Position numbers and translations under genes: made by a program | Notes under the pieces: model-generated | Database searches by the model: none | Seen by the model: only the letters and a program-made list of their open reading frames with translations | Told to the model about the DNA's origin: nothing | Assembly (NCBI GenBank): GCA_963697705.1 | Contig: CAVOPA010000017.1 | Span: 1,488,001-1,552,000, forward strand | DNA from: CAVUCH01 sp963697705 | GTDB lineage: Bacteria; Acidobacteriota; Vicinamibacteria; Vicinamibacterales; JAENWD01 | Direction: 5' to 3' | Length of the DNA: 64,000 nucleotides | Shown here: positions 9,272-18,220 of the stretch, piece by piece | Numbering within the stretch: position 1 is the stretch's first letter | How the letters are laid out: each line of letters opens with the position of its first letter

Positions 9272-9931
9272 TTACCCGCCGCCCCCAGCCGACAGCCATT
9301 CCACCTTGCCCGTCTCGAGCGAGTAGATCGCGCCGACGATGCGCAGCTTGCCCTTCGCGACGAGTTCCGAGAGCACCGGCTTCGCAGTACGGAGCTGTTC
9401 CACGACGTGCACGACGTTGTCGCGGACGGCGTTGTCGAGGCGATCGCCGGGCTCGTGCGCCGACTGATCCACCGCGGGACGGAGTGCCGCCATCAGATCC
9501 GGCAGCTTGCCCGCGAGCGTGCCGCCTTCGAGCGCCGCGGTGATCGCGCCGCAGTGCGTGTGCCCCATGACGACGATCAGCGGCACGTGCAGGTGCTCGG
9601 CCGCGTATTCGAGGCTGGCCGTCTCGTCAACGCCCGCGACGTTGCCGGCCACGCGGACGGCGAAGATGTCGCCCAGGCCCTCGTCGAAGACGATCTCCGG
9701 CGGCACGCGCGAGTCGGCACACGCCAGGATCGCGCAGTGAGGGGTCTGGCTCGACGCCAGCGCATGCTGGCGCGCCGCCGTCTGATGCGGGTGTTCGTAC
9801 TTCTTGGCGATGTGATGTGAATTGCCGGCCTTGAGCTCGGTGAGCACCGCGTCGGCGGACGGCAGGGTCTCCTGGGCGCCGAGCGCCAGGAGGCCCGCGG
9901 CAACGAGCGAGGACGCGTCAGGCCATCTCAT
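9272..9931 (-). CDS. Exported beta-class carbonic anhydrase
   Basis: 219 residues. Family motifs are clear: CADSRVPPE (zinc Cys71, Asp73-Arg75 dyad) and GHTHCGA (zinc His124 and Cys127). These give the Cys-His-Cys zinc site of beta carbonic anhydrases, which interconvert CO2 and bicarbonate. The N-terminus (SSLVAAGLLALGAQ) looks like a short export signal, so the enzyme may act in the periplasm, although only one positive charge precedes the hydrophobic core. The gene is convergent with the kinase gene; no partner gene is adjacent, so its physiological role cannot be narrowed. Confidence 0.9.
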   Translation of the reverse strand: MRWPDASSLVAAGLLALGAQETLPSADAVLTELKAGNSHHIAKKYEHPHQTAARQHALASSQTPHCAILACADSRVPPEIVFDEGLGDIFAVRVAGNVAGVDETASLEYAAEHLHVPLIVVMGHTHCGAITAALEGGTLAGKLPDLMAALRPAVDQSAHEPGDRLDNAVRDNVVHVVEQLRTAKPVLSELVAKGKLRIVGAIYSLETGKVEWLSAGGGG

Positions 9932-10918
9932 CAGGGCTCTCCTCTGGAAATGTACCGCCTCTAATTGTAATTGCGCAGCGTAGACACGTAGCTACACCCT
10001 CGCGGAGGAACTCGGCATCTTCCCGCGCGGGCCCGCGACGATACGTCACAACTCCGCTGTCTCGTGCGCGCGATTGAGTCGCGGTTCTGACTCGCCATGC
10101 ACTTAGCACGCTCTCGGCATCGATGCTAAGAATGAGACGTGGGTCAGAATTGGCCTGCGGAGAGTCACATTCAGTCTCCTGCCCAATCTCACCTTTCTGG
10201 ACCTCATACGGCCGGGCAAGTGACGGCCATGGCTATCTGGTGGGAAACGATGCGTATCACTCCTGTTTGGCGGAATCACGATGACGCTGCTTGTCGGCTG
10301 GTCAGTTCCAGCGTTCAAAGACTTCCGCCCGTGCCGCTCAGAGCACCACCGGCCGCCAACACCTCTGCGGTGTCGTCGGGCGTCCACGCGGACCGAAGTG
10401 GCCAGAAGCGCCGGTGAGTCTCTTTATCATGTCTCCACACTTACGTCTCCGCCAGCGCTATCTATCGACGATCTGAATCACGATCTCGGGATGATCGCAG
10501 CGTAACTTTTCTCCGCGCGACAAGCAGTGGCGAATAGGAAAAATGTTCATCTTCAGAGATGCGGCCAACTCAATTGTGAAGGCCACTCGGTGACCACGCG
10601 GAAATGTGGTGCGGAACTCATGGTCACACGGGGAAGGGCTCGCCAGCGCCAACCAGCAGCGAGACAGAATTCTCGTTTCGCCGCGCAGACTGAGACGCGT
10701 ACGGGAGAGTCTCGCACGTCGATGCGATTGAACAGGGCCTCGGCCTTCTGAATTCCTGTGCAACCAGCCGAGCTGTCACGTGCTTCCTAAATCCGGTGCT
10801 CCAAAGAAACGGGCTCGTCGCCCACGACATCTTGTGGCCGGAGACCTCGAGAACCACAAGCGTCCGTTTCATGCCACAAGGTGTGTCGCAGACACGTGGG
10901 GCACTCACTTGTGTTGTT
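9932..10918. other. Gene-free stretch
   Basis: About 990 bases with no reading frame I can support. The frames present are short, mutually overlapping on both strands and have no recognisable motif. Together with the following repeat and the transposase remnant it looks like eroded accessory DNA. Confidence 0.5.
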
Positions 10919-11023
10919 ACCCATCAGTCACGTGGGGCAGGGCTTCAGCCCTGCCAATCGCGCTCGCAAGCAGGCCTGAAGGCCTGCCCCACATGACTAC
11001 ACAAGTGAATCGCGGGTTTAAGG
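10919..11023. repeat. REP-like double-palindrome repeat, copy 1
   Basis: 105 bases that recur at 59155-59259 with a single mismatch seen by eye. It holds two hairpins with 7-bp stems and 4-base loops, GCAGGGCTTCAGCCCTGC and GCAGGCCTGAAGGCCTGC. They are arranged so that the outer ends GTGGGGCAGG and CCTGCCCCAC are themselves inverted copies. This is the geometry of paired REP elements (BIME-like). It lies between dead sequence and the IS110 remnant. Confidence 0.85.
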
Positions 11024-11049
11024 TGAAACAGTTTGGAGAGCTCGCGTAG

Positions 11050-11560
11050 TCAAGCCGCCTTCACCTCCGCGGCGACGCCGAGATCACGGAGGGTCTGAAG
11101 GAGCCGCCTGGCGAGTTGGTTTTTATCGCGTTGTTTGAAGTGCCCAGGCCCAGGTCGTTATTCGACGCCATCGCGGAGCATGAAGCAGGCCGCGGTCAGC
11201 ATGGAGCTGACGACAGCAAGGAGGCTTCTTCGCGCCGGGCGTCTTTTGATCCGCCGGAATTGGGCGCAGGTAGCAGTCCTTCTTGCGAGCGGCGGCCCAC
11301 GCTGCGTTGATCAGTGTTGGTTCGAGCCAGTGGGATGTCTGCCGAGTCCGCGTCGAGCGCCGTTTGCCGGCGCTTTCGTCAGACGAAGACAGAAGCCGGT
11401 CCAGGAAATCAGATGGCCGACCGACGGGAAGCGGCTCATGTCCGTGCCGATTTCAGGATGAGGACGCGCACCGTGGTCTCGCTGAGGCCCGGCATCGTCA
11501 ACAGGAGGCCGACGGCGGCGCGAAAGGGGCCGAGCGCATCTCCGATGGCGCCAGCCGATG
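11050..11560 (-). pseudogene. IS110-family transposase remnant (C-terminal half)
   Basis: Read on the minus strand, one frame gives LGPFRAAVGLLLTMPGLSET. A second frame continues with EIGTDMSRFPSVGHLISWTG, the hallmark C-terminal block of IS110-type transposases (EIGTDMxRFPxxxHLxSWAG). A third frame ends with NQLARRLLQTLRDLGVAAEV and a stop at 11050, matching the family's C-terminus. At least two frameshifts separate the parts, and the N-terminal DEDD catalytic half is missing. It therefore cannot encode an active enzyme, but it marks this region as a past landing site for mobile DNA. Confidence 0.75.
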
Positions 11561-11691
11561 CGCGCACCGACATCTTCGCGCCTGTGCCAGCGGCAGCGGC
11601 CCACGTTCGATGTTCTTCGCAGGCCCACCACGCGACTGCACTTTCGCGTGGACCGTGCGCTGCGCAGCTGGTGGCCGCTTCGTCGCGTCCG
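11561..11691. other. Short spacer next to the transposase remnant
   Basis: No supported gene. Weak traces of the IS110 frame may continue a little way into it. Confidence 0.3.
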
Positions 11692-11964
11692 TCATCGGTC
11701 CTTGGCCCGGGCGACAGGGGGCGGAATGCCGTCGTGCGGCGGGTTGGGCACCGCCAGAACCGTCCCGCAGTGGACATCGGGACAGACGAGGAGCCGAACG
11801 AGGGTCCCCCACGGGAGGGCACTGTAGGTTTCACGAGTCGCGGAGCCACACGCGGGGCACACTCCCTCGGGCGCGTCCGCCACGCGTCGGCGCGATTGCT
11901 CGATGGCCTTCCGCACGGTCGCTAATGCGAGCGGCTGGGGGCCTTCGTGTTCGTCTGTGGGCAT
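11692..11964 (-). CDS. Small putative zinc-ribbon protein
   Basis: 90 residues with a CPACG ... CPDVHCG arrangement (about residues 36-40 and 61-67), the spacing of a four-Cys zinc ribbon. No family is recognised. Two other small Cys-knuckle ORFs occur in the window on the minus strand (34707-34919 and 40869-41111), one of them also downstream of a response-regulator pair. The ribosome-binding site is weak and the C-terminal third (PPHDGIPPPVARAKDR) looks unstructured, so the gene may be decaying. Confidence 0.35.
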   Translation of the reverse strand: MPTDEHEGPQPLALATVRKAIEQSRRRVADAPEGVCPACGSATRETYSALPWGTLVRLLVCPDVHCGTVLAVPNPPHDGIPPPVARAKDR

Positions 11965-12461
11965 TCGTTTTTCCAGTGCATTGATCGAAGGGCGCGATCC
12001 TGTACAACACCAAATGTCGGTGACGCCACAGGTACCGTCGGCGACACGGGCGGGAGACTGCAGTCCCAGTCGAGTACGGAAGACTCACAACCGACGGCAT
12101 GCCACGACTGTTCGCTGAACACCGCCGACCCGGTGCGGTCGGAACATGCCGCGCCGCGGTCACCTCAAGACCGCAACGGACCGTGTGCACGGCTGGGCAT
12201 CGGGCGCGAACAGCGTGCAATCATGGAAGAGCGAAGGGAGTGCCTTTTCGTCGCACGGGTCGCTGCACGAGATGCATCGTGATGCGGCCCACAAGTCTGG
12301 TCCGAGCCAGTTCAACGTCGGCCCGGGACCCAACACGGCGAGCACATCGGCGAATGTGTCTAAGAAATGGAATCACGAGCGACGCGTACGTCGAAGATCC
12401 GGTGAGCGTGGGCGGTGGCGTAGGGGTGCGATTGACCCGCGAACCGCTCGTCTGCTGCGAG
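11965..12461. other. Gene-free stretch
   Basis: No reading frame here has recognisable motifs. Overlapping ORFs on both strands are compositional. Confidence 0.4.
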
Positions 12462-12497
12462 AAAAAGCGACCCGTGCCGGAGGAAGGAACGGGTCGC
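12462..12497 (-). terminator. Rho-independent terminator, minus strand
   Basis: A perfect 9-bp stem (GCGACCCGT / ACGGGTCGC at 12467-12475 and 12489-12497) encloses a 13-base loop. On the minus strand it is followed at once by five T residues (12462-12466). It is correctly oriented to end transcripts coming from the response-regulator pair, about 490 bases upstream on that strand. Confidence 0.65.
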
Positions 12498-12928
12498 ATC
12501 ACCGGCGGAGCGTCGCGGTGGCGTGGGGTGGATGGCGTCGGCGCAGCCATGGAGCAGCCGGCAACAACCTAGGGAGGCGCGGCCCCACGTGCGCTGCCGA
12601 GAGCAAATGGCGTGCCTCAGCCGTATTGTGCAGATGTGATCACAGTTGATTGTCGTGAGTTCGTAGGTGCGGGATCCGGCGACACCGTGTGTTCACCGTC
12701 GCATCCGCTCGCGTCAGACAGGCCTGTGTGGAGTCGCTGCACCCACTGCTGCAGCTCGATGGGGCGAGAGACTTCCCCAGCCCGAACTTAACACGTCAGA
12801 ACGGGCTGTAGCCGATGTCAGGACTAATGCTTCAATCTGTAGAGAACGCGTCCACCGACACCCGCGTGCGCCTCCACGGTTCGCCAGCCACACCGGCGCG
12901 ACGCCGGTACCCGTGAACGGCTCGGTCA
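12498..12928. other. Decayed sequence downstream of the response-regulator cassette
   Basis: No confident gene. The part from about 12750 still aligns by eye, with many differences, to 41640-42067 downstream of the second cassette copy. The homologous block is therefore longer than its near-identical core, and this flank has diverged much faster. A minus-strand ORF at 12714-12932 shares EALVLTSAT-like residues with the matching frame in the other copy, but is too degenerate to call. Confidence 0.4.
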
Positions 12929-12983
12929 CCAACAGACCGCCATCACCTTGCGAGTAGCCTGATATTCCCTTCGCGGACAGCGG

Positions 12984-13361
12984 TTAGGCAGGCACTGACG
13001 TGCGGGTGAGGCTCGGCTCCGACGCCGAGGGAGGCCCCAGCAGTGCAGATAACGCGGCGATGTTCGCCGGCTTCAGGACGAAGCGCGCACCGGCCTGCTC
13101 GGCGTCACGGCGGAGCACACCGTCCAGAAACGCCGAGATCGCGATGGTGAGCGTGGCGGGTGGGGCCAGCGTGATCAGGTGCAGCCCGTTGTACGCGCCC
13201 AGACGCACGTCCGCGATCAGCGCGTCGAACCGATCCTGTGCCAACGAGCGACGCCCCTCCTCGAAGCTGCCCGCCGCGACCACGTCGTGGCCGTCCTGCG
13301 TCAGCACGGCGACACAGGCGGTGAGGAACGCGGGACTATCATCGACAACGAGCACGCGCAT
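12984..13361 (-). CDS. Stand-alone receiver-domain response regulator (second of pair, copy A)
   Basis: 125 residues consisting of one receiver domain and a short tail. The acidic pair is in MRVLVVDDSPAF, the phospho-acceptor Asp is in ALIADVRLG, and the conserved Lys is in FVLKPAN. The usual Thr/Ser position falls in the IAISA stretch. There is no output domain, so it should act by phosphotransfer or protein contact. The start is fixed by its overlap with the upstream regulator (TGATG, one shared base at 13361), implying translational coupling. No sensor kinase is adjacent; a broken histidine kinase lies 16 kb away. It differs from the copy at 42123-42500 in only a few residues (PANIAAL versus PPNVAAI, SLTRT versus SFTRT). 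Confidence 0.85.
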   Translation of the reverse strand: MRVLVVDDSPAFLTACVAVLTQDGHDVVAAGSFEEGRRSLAQDRFDALIADVRLGAYNGLHLITLAPPATLTIAISAFLDGVLRRDAEQAGARFVLKPANIAALSALLGPPSASEPSLTRTSVPA

Positions 13362-13759
13362 CACGCCTCCGCGGTCAAGAGTGGAATCACGCCGCAACAA
13401 TGTCGCGACACTGCGGCGACGACGGCGTCGAGCTCGAATGGCTTGGCGAGGAACTCCGACAGCCCCAGTCGTGCCGCCGTCTGCCGCGCATCATGACGGG
13501 CGGACAGGCACACAATCGGGATGTCGCGGAACCGGATGTCGCGCCGCTGGTGCGAGCGGAACTCGATGCCGTCCATGATCGGCATCATCAAATCCAACAG
13601 GATCACTGCCGGTACGGTACCCGCAGACGCCAACTGGTGGAGTGCGTCGCGACCGTCGCACGCGGTTCGCACGTCGAATCCGGCACACCCAAGAAACATC
13701 GCCAGCAGCTGGCATATGTCAGGGTCGTCGTCGACCACGAGCACGGTCGGCATCGGCAT
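13361..13759 (-). CDS. Stand-alone receiver-domain response regulator (first of pair, copy A)
   Basis: 132 residues. Receiver domain with VLVVDDDPDICQLL (acidic pair), VILLDLMMPIMDG (phospho-acceptor Asp), IVCLSARHD (Ser at the switch position) and FLAKPFELDAVV (conserved Lys), then a short C-terminal tail (CCGVIPLLTAEA). No DNA-binding or enzymatic output domain. The start MPMPTVLVV is preceded by GGAG a few bases upstream. The protein sequence is the same as that from 42500-42898 as far as I can read, so the duplication is recent or under homogenising pressure. Confidence 0.87.
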   Translation of the reverse strand: MPMPTVLVVDDDPDICQLLAMFLGCAGFDVRTACDGRDALHQLASAGTVPAVILLDLMMPIMDGIEFRSHQRRDIRFRDIPIVCLSARHDARQTAARLGLSEFLAKPFELDAVVAAVSRHCCGVIPLLTAEA

Positions 13760-14070
13760 CGCTCCATCCAGCGTTAAAAAATACGGTGGCAGTATACGCC
13801 TTCGTGTGCACGGCTGACGGATCCGTTGCACACTATTTCATATGGCTGGGCTCATGCTGACGGTATGGCTCCCCCTAGAAGGTCACGTTGTACGTTCGCG
13901 ACCATCAACTCTGGCAACGCGCGCGCGAAGTGGGCCGCAACCGGCGCGCCCGCTCCAGCACGGACGGCGATGCAAGCGAGGCCGTGCCCGCGCGGTCAAG
14001 AAAACCGGAGCCACCCGATCGACCAGTGCGGACAGTCCGCCGGGACCCGCACGAGGCAACCTCGCAAGGC
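13760..14070. other. Intergenic stretch between response regulators and M81 gene
   Basis: Holds the likely promoter region of the response-regulator pair (13760-13857, shared with the other copy, with an AT-rich patch near 13773-13800). I see no other feature. Confidence 0.4.
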
Positions 14071-15615
14071 CTACTTGAACCGGTCGGACGACGGCACCCA
14101 CTTCGCCGACAGGTCGGGGTCCTTCATGTCCTTGTCGAGGGGATACATGGGCCGCACGATCCGGGTGTAGGGCAGGCGCTCGAGGTCCTGGTCCACGCCG
14201 CCGGGGGTGAGGGCCATGATCCAGTCGGCGCGCATGTCGTAGAGCTCGGGCTGCAGGTAGCCGATCTTCACCACGACGATGTCGGCCTTCCGTGGTTCGA
14301 GCCCGAGCCGCGTGAAGTCGGCTTCGTAGTGGTAGGGCTTTCGCTGCTTCGTCACGATTACGCTGACGCTGCCGGACTTGATCACCACCTCGGTCGCGGC
14401 GTCCTTGTCGCCGTGCCGTATGGCGGTCACGGTCCCCTCGATGCGTACCGGAGGGGCATAACGATGGTCTACTGCCGCCCCGGCGGTGCCAGCCACCGTG
14501 CCCCCGATGCCGGCCTTGACCGCCTCCGCGACCAGCGTGGGACCGGGCAGGGACGCATAGATGAGGGAAGGGCCGTCGGCCCGCTGGAACTCCTTGCGTT
14601 CGAGTATCCGCGCGAGGGTCCAGCTGACGTCCCCCGCCCCGCCAGCCGTGGGGTTGTCGCCCATGTCGCTGAGGAAGAAGGGGTGCTTCGCACTCTGCAG
14701 CGCGCGGTCCATCGCCTGGTCGTACGGCAACGTCGGCGCGACGAATTCGAACCCCTTGCGCGCCGCCCAGAAGCTGGCGGCCAGGGTCTCCGCCGCCGCC
14801 TTGACGGCGGCCTGGTCATCGCCGGTGACCATCACGGCCGCATGATTGCGGGGTTCGTCCGCCCAGGCGTAGCCGATCCAGATCGCGGCGTCGATGATGC
14901 CGGGCCGCTTGGTGATGGGCGGGATGGCGGCATAGATGCTCTTGGCGGGCTCGATCCGGGTGCTGGTCTTCTCGCCGGGCAACAGCACGGGCACCGCGAT
15001 GTACGCCTTGTAGGCGGGCCGGCCTTTCCCGCTCTCGAGCCGGGTGAGCAGGTTCTCGACGGCCCGCTGCTTGGATTCCATCTCGTCTTCGTGCGGAGCC
15101 ATGCGGTAGCAGGTGATCAGGTCGGACTGCGCGGCCAGTCGCCAGGACACGTTCCCGTGCAGGTCCATCGAGGTCGAGATGAGGGTCTTGGGTCCCACCA
15201 GCGCCCGTATCCTCGAGATCATGTCCCCCTCGGCGTCCTCCATGCCCACGACGCTCATCGCACCGTGGATGTCGAAGAACAGCCCGTCGAGGGGGAGCTG
15301 CTCCCGGAGTGAATCGAGCGTCTTGCGCATCAGGGATTCATAGGCGTCGCGGGTCACCGCACCGCCGGGCAGCGCGTGTCCCTGCACGGCCCCGAACCAC
15401 ACCGCGCGGTCCCGCAGGGAGTGCGCCCCCGAGAAGAAGGGGTAGTTGTCGAGGATGGCCTGCCCGGTGGAGGCGTGGAAGGCCGCCTCGTCGGTCGTTG
15501 CCGGGGAGAACGTGCTGGACTCGATGGCCAGCCCGCAGATGGCGACGCGCGGCTTCTGGGCGACGCCGAGGGTGAGGGAGGCGAAGGTCCCGAGCAGCAG
15601 CAGGGTCTTGATCAT
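14071..15615 (-). CDS. Exported M81-family metallopeptidase (MlrC-like)
   Basis: 514 residues with a short hydrophobic signal (MIKTLLLLGTFASLTLGVAQ). The N-terminal part matches the MlrC/M81 family: RVAICGLAIESSTFSPATT, then GLFFDIHGAMSVVGMEDAEG (conserved Asp-x-His-Gly metal region) and STSMDLHGNVS (second metal-binding Asp/His). Further family blocks are CYRMAPHEDE and SDMGDNPTAGGAGD. MlrC is the zinc peptidase of the microcystin-degradation pathway. Most homologues in soil bacteria act on unknown peptides or amide substrates, so a microcystin link should not be assumed. Length is normal (~500). The gene stands alone. Confidence 0.85.
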   Translation of the reverse strand: MIKTLLLLGTFASLTLGVAQKPRVAICGLAIESSTFSPATTDEAAFHASTGQAILDNYPFFSGAHSLRDRAVWFGAVQGHALPGGAVTRDAYESLMRKTLDSLREQLPLDGLFFDIHGAMSVVGMEDAEGDMISRIRALVGPKTLISTSMDLHGNVSWRLAAQSDLITCYRMAPHEDEMESKQRAVENLLTRLESGKGRPAYKAYIAVPVLLPGEKTSTRIEPAKSIYAAIPPITKRPGIIDAAIWIGYAWADEPRNHAAVMVTGDDQAAVKAAAETLAASFWAARKGFEFVAPTLPYDQAMDRALQSAKHPFFLSDMGDNPTAGGAGDVSWTLARILERKEFQRADGPSLIYASLPGPTLVAEAVKAGIGGTVAGTAGAAVDHRYAPPVRIEGTVTAIRHGDKDAATEVVIKSGSVSVIVTKQRKPYHYEADFTRLGLEPRKADIVVVKIGYLQPELYDMRADWIMALTPGGVDQDLERLPYTRIVRPMYPLDKDMKDPDLSAKWVPSSDRFK

Positions 15616-16050
15616 GATTCATTGTTCCACTGTTCCGGTTGCTTTTCGTCGAGTGGATGGCGGAGGTCGTCGTCCCGTTCGTCACTGACGTTCCGCGTCG
15701 GAAACCTCTCGTGCGACGACTTGTCGTTGCACGAAGAGGAACCAGTCCAAAATCAACGGAACAATGGTTCCCAGACCTGAACCACACATCTTCCAGCCCG
15801 GCGTCCAGAATCAGCTGCGCCTTCTGGAGCAGGTTGCGGGCGAGAGCCATGGCCTGACTCGCGGTCGCGCGCCGGCGTTTGCGCCACGAGCGCGTGCGCC
15901 AGCCCATGCCACCACCATCCGCAACAGGCATCGATTGATGTGGCCGAAGCCACACGTTCAGGAGCGTCGACCGATGTCTGTCAAGACGTAACACTCGAGT
16001 CATGCCGACACATCGTCACTCGAAATTGGGAAGCGGCTAGGATCCAAGCT
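15616..16050. other. Gene-free stretch upstream of two divergent genes
   Basis: Separates the divergent M81 and SGNH genes, so it should hold both promoters. A minus-strand frame containing NLLQKAQLILDAGLEDVWFR looks faintly protein-like and may be a dead fragment, but I cannot assign it. Confidence 0.4.
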
Positions 16051-17031
16051 ATGAGACCAGGTCATCTGCTCGGCCGATTCATCGTCACATCTACGGTGCT
16101 CGCAACGATTGCCACGGCCGCCGCGGACGCGCCGGTCATTCGATCCCGTCCGGACGGACTGCTCGACGTCGAGCCCTCATCCGCCGGCGCCATCGTGCGC
16201 TACACCATCGACGGGAGCGACCCTGGGCGGGATGCGGGTGTGTGGCTCTCGCCGGTGAATCTACCACCCGGTTACACGCTGAAGGCACGCACCTTCTCGG
16301 CGGACGGCATGCCCATGGGCGACGTCACCGTCAGGAAGGCACTTCCCGCCGGTGCAAGCACGCCGTCAACGCTCGTTCCGGTGACGCAGAACCGCGACTG
16401 GCGCATCTACGACTGGGCGGAACGCCACGCCGCTTGCGTCGCCTTGATGAAGACGCGTCAGCCAGAAATCGTGATGCTTGGCGACTCCATCACGCACTTT
16501 TGGGGCGGCGAGCCGGTTGGCGGCCGGCGAACCGGGGCTGACGTGTGGGACCGATTCTTCGCGGGTCGTCGTGTCGTGAACCTTGGCTACGGCTGGGACC
16601 GCACCGAGAACGTCCTCTGGAGGCTCACGCACGGTGAGTTCGACGAGGTGAGCCCGAAGGTAGTCGTCGTGTTGATTGGCACCAACAACATCGATCTGAA
16701 CACGCCCGACGAGATCGCCGCCGGCATCACGGCCATCTGCCTCGAGCTTCATCGCCGTGCCCCTGCCGCTCGCATCCTGCTGCTCGGCATCTTTCCGCGC
16801 GGCGCGACGCCCGACGCGACGAGAGCCAAGGTTGGCGCGGTCAACGAACGCATCGCCAGACTCGATGGCAAAGGCGGTGTGAACTATCTGGACCTTGTCA
16901 AGACGTTCCTCCAGGCGGACGGCTCGATCTCCAGCGACGTCATGTACGACTTCCTTCATCCCACGGCGAAGGGATACGCGATGTGGGCCGCCGCAATGGA
17001 GCCCACCTTGAATCGCCTGATGACGCGATGA
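16051..17031 (+). CDS. Exported SGNH/GDSL hydrolase with N-terminal chitobiase-like domain
   Basis: 326 residues from the ATG at 16051, chosen because it gives a clean signal peptide (LLGRFIVTSTVLATIATAAA). Residues ~28-105 resemble the C-terminal carbohydrate-associated domain of chitobiases (VRYTIDGSDPGRDAGVW, LKARTFSADG). The catalytic domain follows with the SGNH blocks: VMLGDSITHFWG (Ser), NLGYGWDRTENVL (Gly), VVLIGTNNIDL (Asn) and YDFLHPTAKGY (His). Such enzymes are esterases or acetylhydrolases; with the sugar-associated domain, deacetylation of a polysaccharide is a reasonable inference. Family length is typical. Confidence 0.87.
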   Translation: MRPGHLLGRFIVTSTVLATIATAAADAPVIRSRPDGLLDVEPSSAGAIVRYTIDGSDPGRDAGVWLSPVNLPPGYTLKARTFSADGMPMGDVTVRKALPAGASTPSTLVPVTQNRDWRIYDWAERHAACVALMKTRQPEIVMLGDSITHFWGGEPVGGRRTGADVWDRFFAGRRVVNLGYGWDRTENVLWRLTHGEFDEVSPKVVVVLIGTNNIDLNTPDEIAAGITAICLELHRRAPAARILLLGIFPRGATPDATRAKVGAVNERIARLDGKGGVNYLDLVKTFLQADGSISSDVMYDFLHPTAKGYAMWAAAMEPTLNRLMTR

Positions 17032-17184
17032 CGTGTTGGCGCTGGTAGTTGCGCCGCACCGCGCAGGGATGGCTTGGCGTGGCAGCGCACGTTTGCCTGA
17101 CTCAATCACGTCTGGCGCCGAGCAGCCGTGGTGCAAGTCAGTCGTGTCGGTCGCGAGCGTTCGACGCCGCCCGTCGAATCGCTG

Positions 17185-17706
17185 TCAGACGGCAACCTCA
17201 TATTCACTCTGGACGAGGCCGCTGGCGTACTGCCGTGTTTCGACGTGCATGAGGACGATGTCGCGCGGTACTGGGCCAAAGAGCGGAATCCCGGTACCAA
17301 TGAGCACCGGAACGCGAGTGATAATGAGGCGCTGAATGAGCCCGTCCCTAAGAAACTGCTGAATGGTGATTCCGCCATCCACATAAACGTGCCGGATGCC
17401 ACGAGCCGTAAGCTGCGACACGATTTCAGCTGGAGTTCCCGACATACGCTCCACCACGGCGCCGAGCGGGGCGGGGGTGAGCGGGCGAGTGCTGAGCACG
17501 ACAACGGGCTTCTCACCATAAGGCCACGAGTCAAAGGTCAAGACCGTTTCGAAAGTCTTGCGGCCGATGACCAAGGCGTCCACCGTAGCCATGAACTCAT
17601 CGTAGCCATGGGGTTCGCCACCTCCGGGCGGTAGGAAGTCGAGGCCACCATTGATGCGTGCGATGAAGCCGTCGAGGCTAGTGCCAATGAAGACTGAAGC
17701 TTTCAT
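17185..17706 (-). CDS. Dihydrofolate-reductase-like (RibD C-terminal fold) protein
   Basis: 173 residues starting at MKASVFIGTSLDGFIAR, the usual opening of this family. Other conserved parts are DALVIGRKTFETVL, KPVVVLSTRP, HVYVDGGITIQQFL and ITRVPVLIGTGIPLFG. These define the NADPH-binding RibD-C/DHFR fold. Members are mostly uncharacterised reductases and not true folate enzymes, so no gene name is given. The ATG at 17706 is preferred over the upstream in-frame start at 17742. It is convergent with the SGNH hydrolase. Confidence 0.87.
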   Translation of the reverse strand: MKASVFIGTSLDGFIARINGGLDFLPPGGGEPHGYDEFMATVDALVIGRKTFETVLTFDSWPYGEKPVVVLSTRPLTPAPLGAVVERMSGTPAEIVSQLTARGIRHVYVDGGITIQQFLRDGLIQRLIITRVPVLIGTGIPLFGPVPRDIVLMHVETRQYASGLVQSEYEVAV

Positions 17707-17811
17707 TGCCCGGCTCCTCATGTGCCGTCTAGCAGCATACAACGTTAAAATCCACCTGAACCGTCCGTCCCGCCGTCTTCGTTTGCGCGTTGGCCGCGAC
17801 GGACATGCCGA

Positions 17812-18220
17812 TCAACGTTCGGTATGCGTTAGCACAAGCCGTTCGCGTTCTGCCACGCGACGGATTTTCGCGAATGCGTCAGCCCAGTCGCCGGTGTCGT
17901 ACTGAATCTCGTTGATACCGTTGAGATAAAAAATTCGTCGCAGCTTCTGTGACGCAACGGAATCACCTTCTCAAAGCCGAGCCGGCCTTGAAATAAGCCA
18001 ATTTCGTGGACGATATTCTGGCGCGCACGGAAGCTCTGATCCTTCTGCTCGTCCTCCGGAGACATCACGATGATTGCTAGGGAAGACGTGGTCAGCATTT
18101 GTTCCAGCCGCGCTGTCACGGTGTACCTACAGACGAATCCTTCTCGTATTCCTCAACGGCAAGCCCGAGTTCCTTCGAGACGAACTCCTTTACCTGCTGC
18201 CAATCACCAGCGTGAAACTG
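17812..18220 (-). pseudogene. TIR-like predicted nucleotide-binding domain, frameshifted fragment
   Basis: On the minus strand three frame pieces line up. DWQQVKEFVSKELGLAVEEY comes first, then LEQMLTTSSLAIIVMSPEDE with FRARQNIVHEIGLFQGRLGF, and last NGINEIQYDTGDWADAFAKI with a stop at 17812. In that order they match the TIR-like nucleotide-binding domain (PF10137 type; the family includes effectors of CBASS and Pycsar immunity), with RARQNxxxExGxFQGRLG as the landmark. Two frameshifts (near 18130 and 17935) break the reading frame, and any N-terminal sensing domain is missing because the sequence switches to a kinase fragment at about 18215. It is a dead remnant, but evidence of a past defence-type gene. 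Confidence 0.65.

Larger units (their letters stand above)
12929..13857. repeat. Segmental duplication, copy A (response-regulator cassette)
   Basis: About 930 bases nearly identical to 42068-43000. Both copies carry the same two overlapping genes. Over the coding core differences are only scattered single bases. Similarity stops abruptly after the shared CATATGGCTG at about 13857 and 43000, and fades gradually at the other end. Confidence 0.85.

Noticed and set aside
10103..10387. Minus-strand ORF thought to be an IS fragment
   Set aside because: No transposase motif could be matched.
13888..15312. 474-residue plus-strand ORF
   Set aside because: Antisense shadow of the M81 peptidase gene, which has clear family motifs on the other strand.
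14071..15615. Naming the M81 gene mlrC with a microcystin-degradation role
   Set aside because: No mlrA, mlrB or mlrD nearby, and most soil homologues act on other substrates.
15753..15953. Minus-strand frame with NLLQKAQLILDAGLEDVWFR
   Set aside because: Looks mildly protein-like but too short, no start signal and no family.
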